Assembly: GCA_040751985.1 (NCBI GenBank)
Contig: JBFMFU010000096.1
Coordinates: 88,612 to 152,611, forward strand
Direction of reading: 5' to 3'
From: Desulfoferula sp040751985
GTDB taxonomy: Bacteria; Desulfobacterota; Desulfarculia; Desulfarculales; Desulfarculaceae
Length of the DNA stretch: 64,000 nucleotides
Below the pieces are notes generated by a model that did not search any database, had not been told where the DNA came from, and saw only the letters and a list, made by a program, of their open reading frames with translations. Both the position numbers and the translations under genes were made by a program. Positions 41,264 through 50,192 of this stretch are shown piece after piece (the first letter of the stretch is position 1; each line of letters starts with the position of its first letter).

Positions 41264-43180
41264 CTACAGATGATCGCGGATGTAGTTGAGCAGGCCGCCG
41301 GCGGCCAGGATCTCGCGCTCGCGGGGGCTGGCGCTGAGCCTGAGCTGTAAGGGCCGGCCTTCCAGCCAGGCGTCGATGTCCTCCCGGCCGTCCAGGGTGG
41401 CGGCCTTTAGGCCGGGCAGCTCGATGACCTGGCCCTCGTCCAGGCGCTGGTAGTCGGCCGGGTCGGCCAGCACCAGGGGCACCACCCCGAAGTTGACCAG
41501 GTTGGCTCGGTGGATGCGGGCGAATGACTTGGCGATCTTGACCTGCACCCCCAGGTAGCGCGGGGCCAGGGCCGCGTGCTCGCGCGAGGAGCCCTGGCCG
41601 TAGTTTTCGCCGCCCACCACCGCTGCCGGGGCCGCGGCCTGGGTTTTTTCAGCGAAATGCTTGTCCACGCCAGAAAACACGTAGCGGCTGATGGCCGGAA
41701 TGTTGGAGCGCAGGGGCAGGATCTGGCTGCCGGCGGGCATGATGTGATCGGTGGTGATGTTGTCGCCCACCTTGAGGGTCACGGTGCAGGCCAGGTCCGC
41801 GGGCAGGGCGCTGAGCTGGGGGAAGGGCGCGATGTTGGGCCCGCGCAGTATCTCCACCTCCTGGCCCGAGGCCGGCGGCGACACCAGGGAGTCCAGGCGC
41901 ACCGTGGGCTCCGGCGGCACTATTGGGGCCGCGCCCAGGCTGCGGGGGTCGGCGATGCGGCCGGCCAGGGCCGTGGCCGCGGCCACCTGGGGCCCGCTCA
42001 GGTAGACCTGGTCGCCCACGGTGCCCGAACGGTCCGGGAAGTTGCGCGGGAAGGTGCGCAGGCTGGCAGTGCCGGTGGCCGGGGCCTGGCTCATGCCGAT
42101 GCAGCCCAGGCAGCCGGCCTGGTGCAGGCGCGCCCCGGCCGAGAGAAGATCGCCCAGGGCGCCGTTGGCCGCGATCTGGGCCAGGGCCTGGCGCGAGCCG
42201 GGGTTGATGGACAGGCCCAGGCCCGGCGCCAGATGGCGGCCCTTGAGGGCCAGGGCCAGGGTCATCAGGTCGCGGTAGGAGCCGCCGCCGCAGGAGCCCA
42301 GGACCACCTGCTCCACGGCCACCCGGCCCAGCTCGGCGGCCGGACGCACCGCGTCCGGGCTGGAAGGGCAGGCCACCAAAGGCTCCAGGGCGCTCAGGTC
42401 CACCTCCTCCACCCGCTCATAGCCGCAGCCCGGCTCGGCGGCCAGGGGCCGGTAGTCGCTTGCGCGGCCCTGGGCCTCCAGGAAGGCTCGGGTCTGCTCG
42501 TCGCTGGGGAAGATGCTGGCCGTGGCCCCCAGCTCGGCGCCCATGTTGGTGATGGCCGCGCGCTGGTACACGTCCAGGCCGGCCACGCCGGGGCCGAAGT
42601 ACTCCAGGATGTAGCCCACGCCGCCCTTGACCGTCAGCCGCCGCAGCAGCTCCAGGATCACGTCCTTGGCCCCCACCCAGGGCGGCAGGGCGCCGGTCAG
42701 GCGCACGCCCAAGATGCGCGGGCAGGGCAGGTAGAAGGGCTGGCCGGCCATGGCCGCGGCCACGTCCAGGCCGCCGGCGCCCATGGCCAGCATGCCCAGG
42801 CCGCCGCCGTGGGGGGTGTGGGAGTCCGAGCCCAGCAGGGTGGCGCCGGGCCGGCCGAAGCGCAGCATGTGCAGCTGGTGGCAGATGCCGTTGCCCGGCG
42901 GGGAGAACCACAGGCCGTAGCGGGCGGCGAAGGAGCGCAGGAAGCGGTGGTCGTCGGCGTTCTTGAAGTCGTTCTGCAGGATGTTGTGGTCCACGTAGGA
43001 CACGCTGACCTGGGTGCGCACCCGGTCCAGGCCCAGGGCCTCGAACTCCAGGGCGGCCAGGGTGCCGGTGGCGTCCTGGGTCAGGGTCTGGTCGATGGCC
43101 AGGCCGATCTCCCGGCCCGCCTGGCAGCGGCCCTCCCGCAGGTGCGCGCCCATGATCTGCTGCGCCAGTGATTTGGCCAT
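41264..43180 (-). CDS. acnA: Aconitate hydratase
   Basis: A 638-residue iron-sulfur enzyme interconverting citrate and isocitrate. Family blocks are VSYVDHNILQNDFKNADDHRFL, GNGICHQLHMLRFGRPGATLLGSDSHTPHGGG and GAGGLDVAAAMAGQPFYL. The cluster cysteines are in GSCGGG (near residue 296) and GCLGCIG (near 357-360). The C-terminal swivel domain begins near DNITTDHIMPAG and contains ENYGQGSSREHAAL. Length matches the short bacterial aconitase type. In this anaerobe it may work in either direction of the TCA cycle. Confidence 0.93.
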   Translation of the reverse strand: MAKSLAQQIMGAHLREGRCQAGREIGLAIDQTLTQDATGTLAALEFEALGLDRVRTQVSVSYVDHNILQNDFKNADDHRFLRSFAARYGLWFSPPGNGICHQLHMLRFGRPGATLLGSDSHTPHGGGLGMLAMGAGGLDVAAAMAGQPFYLPCPRILGVRLTGALPPWVGAKDVILELLRRLTVKGGVGYILEYFGPGVAGLDVYQRAAITNMGAELGATASIFPSDEQTRAFLEAQGRASDYRPLAAEPGCGYERVEEVDLSALEPLVACPSSPDAVRPAAELGRVAVEQVVLGSCGGGSYRDLMTLALALKGRHLAPGLGLSINPGSRQALAQIAANGALGDLLSAGARLHQAGCLGCIGMSQAPATGTASLRTFPRNFPDRSGTVGDQVYLSGPQVAAATALAGRIADPRSLGAAPIVPPEPTVRLDSLVSPPASGQEVEILRGPNIAPFPQLSALPADLACTVTLKVGDNITTDHIMPAGSQILPLRSNIPAISRYVFSGVDKHFAEKTQAAAPAAVVGGENYGQGSSREHAALAPRYLGVQVKIAKSFARIHRANLVNFGVVPLVLADPADYQRLDEGQVIELPGLKAATLDGREDIDAWLEGRPLQLRLSASPREREILAAGGLLNYIRDHL

Positions 43181-43266
43181 AGATGTCTTCCCGCCCCCAG
43201 CTAGGAATTAACAAGCCCAGCCATTTTAGTTGCCCGGAGCCGGGCGCGCAAGTCCGGGCGGGGCGC

Positions 43267-43296
43267 AAAAAAAAGCCCGCGCCTGAGGGCGCGGGC
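43267..43296 (-). terminator. Terminator of the 97-aa gene
   Basis: A 9-bp perfect stem (43275-43283 with 43288-43296) is followed in the minus direction by eight T residues. It isolates the small gene from aconitase. Confidence 0.85.
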
Positions 43297-43344
43297 CACT
43301 AAGGGCCGGAGGGGGTATTCCGGCCGGTGCAGTGGAGGAGAAGC

Positions 43345-43638
43345 TTAGGCTGCCTTGCTCTTGGCCTCCTGAGCCAGGGAGGCGCCCATGCTGCACTTGC
43401 GACAGGGCACCAGGTTCATCTTGAATACAAAGATATGGAACGGCTCGGCGCCGATGTTGGCCCAGCGGGGCTCATTGGCGGTGGTGTATCTTTTGGCGCA
43501 GGCCTCGCGGGTGATGCGCAAGTTGCCGGGCTGGTTGGGGCAATCAATCAGGAAGTCAGGATGGTTGGCCAGCCACTGGTCCACGTCGATGTTGGGAAGG
43601 AACCGACTGTTCTTGGGCCTTCTACCGCGCCTCATCAT
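43345..43638 (-). CDS. 97-aa conserved-looking protein under sigma-54 control
   Basis: A small soluble protein of unknown function. It starts with a basic stretch (MMRRGRRPKNSRFLP), then DVDQWLANHPDFLIDCPNQPGNLRITREACAKRY, and near the end FHIFVFKMNLVPCRKCSMGASL. Cysteines at about 33, 48 and the CxxC pair near 79-82 could bind metal. Two ATGs (43638, 43635) follow AGGGGG. A near-perfect sigma-54 promoter lies upstream and a strong terminator downstream, so it is a single-gene transcript. I do not recognise the family. Confidence 0.7.
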   Translation of the reverse strand: MMRRGRRPKNSRFLPNIDVDQWLANHPDFLIDCPNQPGNLRITREACAKRYTTANEPRWANIGAEPFHIFVFKMNLVPCRKCSMGASLAQEAKSKAA

Positions 43639-43682
43639 GATCCCCCTCGCTAGAGTCGCGCCAAGTCGTTCGGCTATAATTT

Positions 43683-43700
43683 AAGCAAGAGAGGTGCCAG
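43683..43700 (-). promoter_or_regulatory. Sigma-54 promoter
   Basis: On the minus strand this reads CTGGCAC-CTCTC-TTGCTT, matching TGGCAC-N5-TTGCW with GG and GC exactly ten bases apart. Transcription would begin near 43673, about 35 bases before the ATG. Confidence 0.8.
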
Positions 43701-44086
43701 TTAGGAGGAATTACTTCCCCGGAGAGCAGCCAGTACTTAATTAGATAATTATTATGCCAAGTTATGAAAAATAATTTTGGCGAGTCCCATAAGCACCCGC
43801 AGTTCGATGGCCTGAAAGGCAATAATATTGGTTCCCAGTGTATGTCTAATTTAAGACACATGTCGTGGTTAGGACAGTGGGTCCTCTTGGGCCTTGAAAC
43901 TGCGATAACTTCCTAATGCGGGCACATCGAGCCCTTCAATATGTCCAAAACGATACAGAATGGGCCCGGAAGGGCTGATTTAAGGCCTTGAAAACTGGCC
44001 TCCAGCCCCTGGCCCTGAATTTGCAAATATATAAGGCAAGCAAGGCTGCAGTGTCCGGGGTACGACAGCGGCAAGGGGGTATCGGT
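43701..44086. other. AT-rich intergenic region
   Basis: This gap between divergent genes is more AT-rich than its surroundings and has no credible gene. A 79-codon minus-strand frame across 43622-43861 overlaps the sigma-54 promoter and lacks a good ribosome site. An imperfect palindrome TGTCT-N6-AGACA lies at 43843-43858; activator sites for the sigma-54 promoter may lie here. Confidence 0.5.
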
Positions 44087-44458
44087 ATGTTAAGGGTCAT
44101 GGTCATAGAGGGCAATCCCTCCCTGGCCCGTTTGTACCGCGAGGAGTTGGAGGAGGCGGGCTTCGGAGTGTGGTTGTGCCGCGACCTGCGGGGGGCGGTG
44201 GAGAGCCTGCGCCGCTCGCCGGTGGACATATTGATCACGGACCTGGACACCGTGCCCAGCCGGCCGGAGTACTGGTTGGGCACCCTGCGCCAAGTGCACG
44301 ACGGCGAGGTGCTGCTCTTGGGGCGGGGAAACCGCCGGCTGGGCCGCATCAAGGACCTGCGGGTGGTGGATAAGAGCTCTGACCTCAGCAGCCTGGTGAC
44401 CACCCTGCGCCGCCTGGCCCCCAGCCTGCTCTGGAACCGCGCCGCGGGCAACTCCTAG
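44087..44458 (+). CDS. Stand-alone response-regulator receiver domain
   Basis: A 123-residue CheY-like domain. It begins LRVMVIEGNPSLARLYREELEEAG, where the acidic pair of the metal site is partly replaced (IEGN instead of xDDx). The phospho-acceptor candidate is the Asp in VDILITDLDTVPSRPEY. The conserved Thr/Ser and Lys strands are hard to place (LLLGRGN, VVDKSSDL), so it is a divergent or pseudo-receiver. ATG at 44087 has AAGGGGG upstream. There is no output domain. Confidence 0.7.
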   Translation: MLRVMVIEGNPSLARLYREELEEAGFGVWLCRDLRGAVESLRRSPVDILITDLDTVPSRPEYWLGTLRQVHDGEVLLLGRGNRRLGRIKDLRVVDKSSDLSSLVTTLRRLAPSLLWNRAAGNS

Positions 44459-44559
44459 CGCCTCCGCCAGCCAGTGGGTGTCAAGTTTTTGCCCGCTGTG
44501 CTATTCTTTTTTCCCAGTAAAAACCGATTTTGCCTTCCGCCCATGCGCAGGAGACAGGC

Positions 44560-46983
44560 ATGCCTTCTACACTTCCTCCTCCCCTGCCGCCGGAAACGCT
44601 GCGCCGCAGCTTTGATCCCGCAGAGGTCCCCTTCGAAACCAGCGAGACCGCCCCGGACTGCCTGGAGTCGGTGCTGGGCCAGGCCCGGGCCAAGGAGGCC
44701 CTGGAGTTCGGCCTGTCCATGGCCGACATGGACTACCACGTGTTCGTGGCCGGCCCCCAGCGCACCGGCAAGACCCACCTGGTGCGCACCTTCCTGCAGA
44801 AGATAGCCAGCGAGCAGGCCCCGCCGCCGGACTGGCTGTATGTGCACAACTTCCAGACCCCCGACGAGCCCCTGGCCCTCAAGCTGCCGCCGGGGCAGGG
44901 CAGGCTCTTCGCCCGCCAGATGGCCGACCTGGTGGCCGTCTTCAAGCAGAAGATTCCCTCGCTGTTTGAAAGCGAGGACTACGCCCGCGCCAAGGAGGCC
45001 CTGGCCACCGACTTCAAGCACAAGCGCAGCGAGATATTCAGCGAGCTGGATTCCCAGGCCCGGGAGCAGGGCTATGTGCTGCGCTTCGAACCCACCGGCA
45101 TCATGGTGGCCCCGGCCGGCGAGGACGGCGAGCCCTTGCCCGAGGCCCAGCTCCGGGAGATGAGCGAGGAGCAGCGCGAGGGGCTGCGCAAGCGCAGCGA
45201 CGTGATCCAGGCCAAGGTCACCGAGGCTCTGCGGGCGGTGACCGCCCTGGAGAAGGAGCTTAACCAATCGCTCAAGGAGCTGGACCACGAGCTGGTGCGC
45301 GAGGCGGTGAGCCAGGCCGTGCGCGAGCTGACCGAGAAGTACACCGAGCACAAGGACGTGCTGGCCTATCTGGAGCAGGTGCAGCAGGACGTGGTGGAGC
45401 GCTACCAGCGCTTCAAGAAAAAGGAGGCCCCCCAGCTTCCCTTCCCCATGCCCATGGAGGAGCCGGATTTCAAGGAGTATCAGGTCAACGTCTTCGTGGA
45501 TAACTCCGAGGCCAAGGGCGCGCCGGTGGTGGTGGAGAGCAACCCTACCTTCCCCAACGTCTTCGGCCGCATCGAGCGCCAGGCCCAGTTCGGGGCCCTG
45601 GTCACGGACTTCACCCTGCTCAAGCCCGGCGCCCTGCACCGGGCCAATGGCGGCTACCTGGTGCTGCCCATGATGGAGCTGCTGCGCCTGTGGCTGCCCT
45701 GGGAGGCGCTCAAGCGCGCGCTCAAGAACCGCAAGCTGCTCATGGAGGACCCCATGGAGCAGATGGGATTCATGATCACCCGCACCCTGCGGCCCCAGCC
45801 CATCCCCCTGGACCTCAAGGTGATACTGGTGGGCGAGACCTACCTCTACCACCTGCTCTACGAGTACGACCACCAGTTCCCCAAGCTGTTCAAGGTGCGG
45901 GCCGAGATGTCCGAGCACATGGACTGGGGCGGGCAGGAGGTGGCTGACTTCATCAGCCACCTGTGCAGCCTGAACCGCAAGCACCAATTGCTGCCCCTGC
46001 ACCGCACGGCCGTGGCGCGGCTCATCGAGCGGGCGGCGGAGATAGCCGGCGACCGCGAGCGCCTCACCCTGCGCCTGGCCGACCTGGAGGACCTGGTCAA
46101 GGAGAGCAGCTTCGTGGCCAAGCACCGCGGGGCCGGCGACATAACAGGCCACGACGTGCAGCAGGCCATCGACCAGCGCCGCCGCCGCTCCTCCATGATC
46201 GAGGAGCGCATGCGCGAGGCCATCACCCGCGGCTTCATCAACGTGGCCACTGAGGGCAGCCAGGCGGGCCAGGTCAACGGCCTGGCCGTCTACGACCTGG
46301 GCGACTACGCCTTCGGCAAGGCCAGCCGCATATCCGCCAGCGTGGGCCTGGGCAAGGACGGCGTGACCACCATCGACCGCGAGGCCGACCTCTCCGGCCC
46401 CTTCCACAACAAGGGCGTCTTAATCATCGCCGGCTTCCTGCGCGACCGCTTTGCGCGCAAGGGGCCCCTGACCCTCACCGCCAGCCTGGTCTTTGAGCAG
46501 AGCTACGGCATGATCGACGGTGACTCGGCCAGCCTGGCCGAGGTGCTGGCCCTCATGTCGCGGTTGTCGGGCCTGCCCCTGCGGCAGGACCTGGCCATCA
46601 CCGGCAGCATGGACCAGCAGGGCCGCGCCCAGGCCATCGGCGGGGTGAACCTGAAGATCGAGGGCTTCTTCCGCCTCTGCGCCGAGCGCGGCCTCACCGG
46701 CAACCAGGGCGTGGTCATTCCCCAGGCCAACATCAAGAACCTGATGCTGCACCCGGACATCGTGGCCGCCGCGGCCCAGGGCAAGTTCACGGTGCGCGCG
46801 GTGGAGACCGTGGACCAGGCCCTGGAGATATTCACCGGCCAGCCGGCCGGCGCGCGCAATAAGCAGGGCAACTACCCGCGGGGCTCGGTGAACTACCTGG
46901 CCGAGCAGGAGCTGGAGCGCCTGCGCGAGCTGGCCAAGGCCATGGCCAAGGCCAAGGACAAGGACAAGGACAAGGACAAGTAG
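44560..46983 (+). CDS. Lon-family ATP-dependent protease (LonB/LonC-like)
   Basis: An 807-residue AAA+ protease without the classical Lon N-domain. Residues about 40-75 hold Walker A in AGPQRTGKTHLVRTF. A long coiled-coil insertion follows (residues about 170-290, VTEALRAVTALEKELNQSLKELD). The second ATPase half has GALHRANGGYLVLPMMELL and VILVGE. The C-terminal protease domain carries catalytic Ser in MIDGDSASLAEVLAL and Lys in GGVNLKIEGFF. The C-terminus ends in an AKDKDKDKDK tail from a 6-bp DNA repeat. ATG at 44560 has AGGAGA; an earlier in-frame start at 44530 lacks one. Confidence 0.88.
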   Translation: MPSTLPPPLPPETLRRSFDPAEVPFETSETAPDCLESVLGQARAKEALEFGLSMADMDYHVFVAGPQRTGKTHLVRTFLQKIASEQAPPPDWLYVHNFQTPDEPLALKLPPGQGRLFARQMADLVAVFKQKIPSLFESEDYARAKEALATDFKHKRSEIFSELDSQAREQGYVLRFEPTGIMVAPAGEDGEPLPEAQLREMSEEQREGLRKRSDVIQAKVTEALRAVTALEKELNQSLKELDHELVREAVSQAVRELTEKYTEHKDVLAYLEQVQQDVVERYQRFKKKEAPQLPFPMPMEEPDFKEYQVNVFVDNSEAKGAPVVVESNPTFPNVFGRIERQAQFGALVTDFTLLKPGALHRANGGYLVLPMMELLRLWLPWEALKRALKNRKLLMEDPMEQMGFMITRTLRPQPIPLDLKVILVGETYLYHLLYEYDHQFPKLFKVRAEMSEHMDWGGQEVADFISHLCSLNRKHQLLPLHRTAVARLIERAAEIAGDRERLTLRLADLEDLVKESSFVAKHRGAGDITGHDVQQAIDQRRRRSSMIEERMREAITRGFINVATEGSQAGQVNGLAVYDLGDYAFGKASRISASVGLGKDGVTTIDREADLSGPFHNKGVLIIAGFLRDRFARKGPLTLTASLVFEQSYGMIDGDSASLAEVLALMSRLSGLPLRQDLAITGSMDQQGRAQAIGGVNLKIEGFFRLCAERGLTGNQGVVIPQANIKNLMLHPDIVAAAAQGKFTVRAVETVDQALEIFTGQPAGARNKQGNYPRGSVNYLAEQELERLRELAKAMAKAKDKDKDKDK
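46947..46980 (+). repeat. 6-bp tandem repeat encoding KD tail
   Basis: AAGGAC is repeated about five times, giving a Lys-Asp tail on the Lon-like protease. Such a run can change length by slippage without breaking the frame. Confidence 0.7.
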
Positions 46984-47017
46984 GCTAAGGGCGGGCGCCG
47001 GACAACCAGGAGCAGAC

Positions 47018-47578
47018 ATGGAACGCATGGCCCGGATCGCGCCGGAGCAGATGAGCCCCGAGCAGCGCCAGATATGGCAGGACATCGTGGCCGAGCGGGG
47101 CAGCCCCCAGGGGCCCTTCAACGTCTGGCTGCGCTCGCCGGAACTGGCCTCGCGGGCCCAGCGCCTGGGGGCCCAGGTGCGCCTGCACAGCAGCCTGCCG
47201 CCCCGCCTGAGCGAGCTGGCCATTCTGATCAACGCCCGCCGCTGGAACTGCCAGACCGAGTGGACCCTGCACGAGCCCTTCGCCCGGCAGGCCGGCCTAG
47301 ACTCGGAGCTGATCCAGGCCATCAACCAGCGCCAACCGCCGGTCTTCGCCCGCCAGGACGAGGCCGCGGTGTACGACTTCTGCAGCCAGGCCGTGGGCCA
47401 GGGGTTCGTGTCCGATGAGATCTACGCCCGCTGCCGGGACCTGCTGGGCGAGACGGCGCTGGTGGACCTGGTGGGCGTCCTGGGCTACTACTGCCTGGTG
47501 GCCCTGAGCCTCAACGTGTTCCAGGTGGCCCTGCCCGAGGACCGCCCGCCGCGCCTGAGCGACGCGCCGGTTTTTTAG
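47018..47578 (+). CDS. Carboxymuconolactone decarboxylase/AhpD-like protein
   Basis: A 186-residue helical protein of the CMD family. The core is LPPRLSELAILINARRWNCQTEWTLHEPFARQAGLDSELI, with the family Glu and His. Only one cysteine is present where AhpD has a CxxC pair, so a peroxidase-reductase function is doubtful. The protein is longer than simple gamma-carboxymuconolactone decarboxylases. It lies 34 bases after the Lon-like gene. Confidence 0.8.
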   Translation: MERMARIAPEQMSPEQRQIWQDIVAERGSPQGPFNVWLRSPELASRAQRLGAQVRLHSSLPPRLSELAILINARRWNCQTEWTLHEPFARQAGLDSELIQAINQRQPPVFARQDEAAVYDFCSQAVGQGFVSDEIYARCRDLLGETALVDLVGVLGYYCLVALSLNVFQVALPEDRPPRLSDAPVF

Positions 47579-47633
47579 GATCGGTCCGCATTAAAAAGCA
47601 ATTTGTAAAAAAGGAAGTCTTCAGAATGCGCAG

Positions 47634-47667
47634 GTTGGGTTGAGGGGCCTTAGCTCCGAGACCCAAC
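47634..47667. repeat. Dispersed palindromic repeat, GTTGGGT type
   Basis: GTTGGGT (47634-47640) and ACCCAAC (47661-47667) are inverted, and a run of seven T residues follows at 47672-47678. The sequence belongs to a repeat type common in proteobacterial intergenic DNA and could also terminate transcription of the upstream gene. Confidence 0.55.
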
Positions 47668-47805
47668 ATCCATTTTTTTGCAGCGAGCCATCGGGAAAAG
47701 GAGGATTGCCACGGCGCGGCGGGAGCGGCCTTCCTGCTGCCCCGGGCCGCCCCGGCCAGGCGCCTGGCAACGACCACTATAGCTTTAAAAATGGATAAAA
47801 ATGTT

Positions 47806-47879
47806 GGGGCGTGGTTTATCCCCGCCCGTTATTTTGCGCCATAAACAGCAGGGCGGGGATAAACCCCGCCCCGCTGTTT
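47806..47879. repeat. Paired REP-like palindromes (BIME-like)
   Basis: GGGGCGTGGTTTATCCCCGCCC-type arm at 47806-47827 and its inverted copy at 47851-47872 differ at one base. Each is itself a palindrome, and the second is flanked by AAACAGC/GCTGTTT. The same unit occurs at 36692. The whole 47579-47932 gap holds no gene. Confidence 0.7.
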
Positions 47880-47932
47880 CGCAAAGAAAGAAGTCAGCGC
47901 AGCAAACCTCGTGCGAGCGGATGATCGGCTCC

Positions 47933-48325
47933 CTATTTTAACCACTTGAAAGATAAAACCTTCAGATGTCCTTTAGGGTCGGGAACATATGTAGCCCCCA
48001 CTTTCTTGCCTTTGGAATCTTTAATAGCCCACTGTCCATTAGTATCCTTGTACATGACTTTCATATTAACCATTTCATCAGGTGTCTTTGAGTAATAGCG
48101 AAAGACCTTGCCAGGATGCTCTTTCAAAGTAAATTGGAATCCCTGAATCACACGGGTTACGGAAAAATCGAATCCATGTTTTGTGTAACCAAAAAAACCT
48201 ATTGTGGCCAACTCACCAGTGATTGATTGAGGTTTTTGAGGGGCCTTCGCGTCGCTTGAAAATGAGTGACCCGCCAGAAGTAATAAAGTAACTAATAGGG
48301 TCCCAAGGCAAAATACCTTTTTCAT
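47933..48325 (-). CDS. Exported small protein of unknown function
   Basis: A 130-residue protein with a signal peptide (MKKVFCLGTLLVTLLLLAGHSFSS). The mature part is beta-rich (ITGELATIGFFGYTKHGFDFSVTRVIQGFQFTLKEHPGKVFRYY) and ends GHLKVLSFKWLK. No catalytic motif or cysteine is present in the mature part. ATG at 48325 has a perfect AGGAGG. The gene is clearly more AT-rich than its neighbours, which hints at recent acquisition. Not recognised. Confidence 0.68.
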   Translation of the reverse strand: MKKVFCLGTLLVTLLLLAGHSFSSDAKAPQKPQSITGELATIGFFGYTKHGFDFSVTRVIQGFQFTLKEHPGKVFRYYSKTPDEMVNMKVMYKDTNGQWAIKDSKGKKVGATYVPDPKGHLKVLSFKWLK

Positions 48326-48422
48326 AAGTTCCTCCTGAATCATCGAGAAAATTCAGATCGCTTGGCGGTCGCCGCATTATTTGTCTGCCTCGTGGCGGCT
48401 GTAGCGGTCGCAGAAGGACTTG

Positions 48423-49849
<1,427 letters not shown>

Positions 49850-49853
<4 letters not shown>

Positions 49854-50044
49854 GCCTGCTCCTTGTCCGGGGGCCTGAAGCGGCATTCCAGGCAGGTCAG
49901 GCCCAGTTGCTGCAAGGCCAGGTCCTGGTTCAGCTCGGGCCGGCGCGAGCTCTGACCGTCCAGGGCCAGGCCCAGGCGGGCCAGCTCGGGGCAGGTGCCG
50001 GCCGGCAGGTGCAGACAGCGGGTCCAGAGAGGTTCGTCGGGCAT
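49850..50044 (-). CDS. 64-aa four-cysteine protein coupled to the sigma-54 regulator
   Basis: A short gene with ATG at 50044 and a GGGAG ribosome site. The cysteines are C10, C18, C51 and C54 (TRCLHLPAGTC and LTCLEC), a pattern able to hold a zinc or iron-sulfur site. Its TGA overlaps the GTG of the response regulator, which means translation is tied to it one for one. I do not recognise it. It could act as a sensor or inhibitor for the regulator, by position only. Confidence 0.62.
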
Positions 50045-50192
50045 GTCTTGACTCCCAGGGCGGCCGCCGCGTACGCGGGGATGTGCGGACCTTGCTGGGC
50101 AAATACTAGCATCCGGGGCTCTGGGTCACAAGGGGGCGCAGCGCCATGCTGCCTCTTGCCTTGCGGCGGCCGAAGGGTTAGTTTGTTAAGCC

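Noticed and set aside
43622..43861. 79-codon minus-strand frame upstream of the sigma-54 gene
   Set aside because: It covers the sigma-54 promoter, lacks a ribosome site and shows no recognisable sequence pattern.
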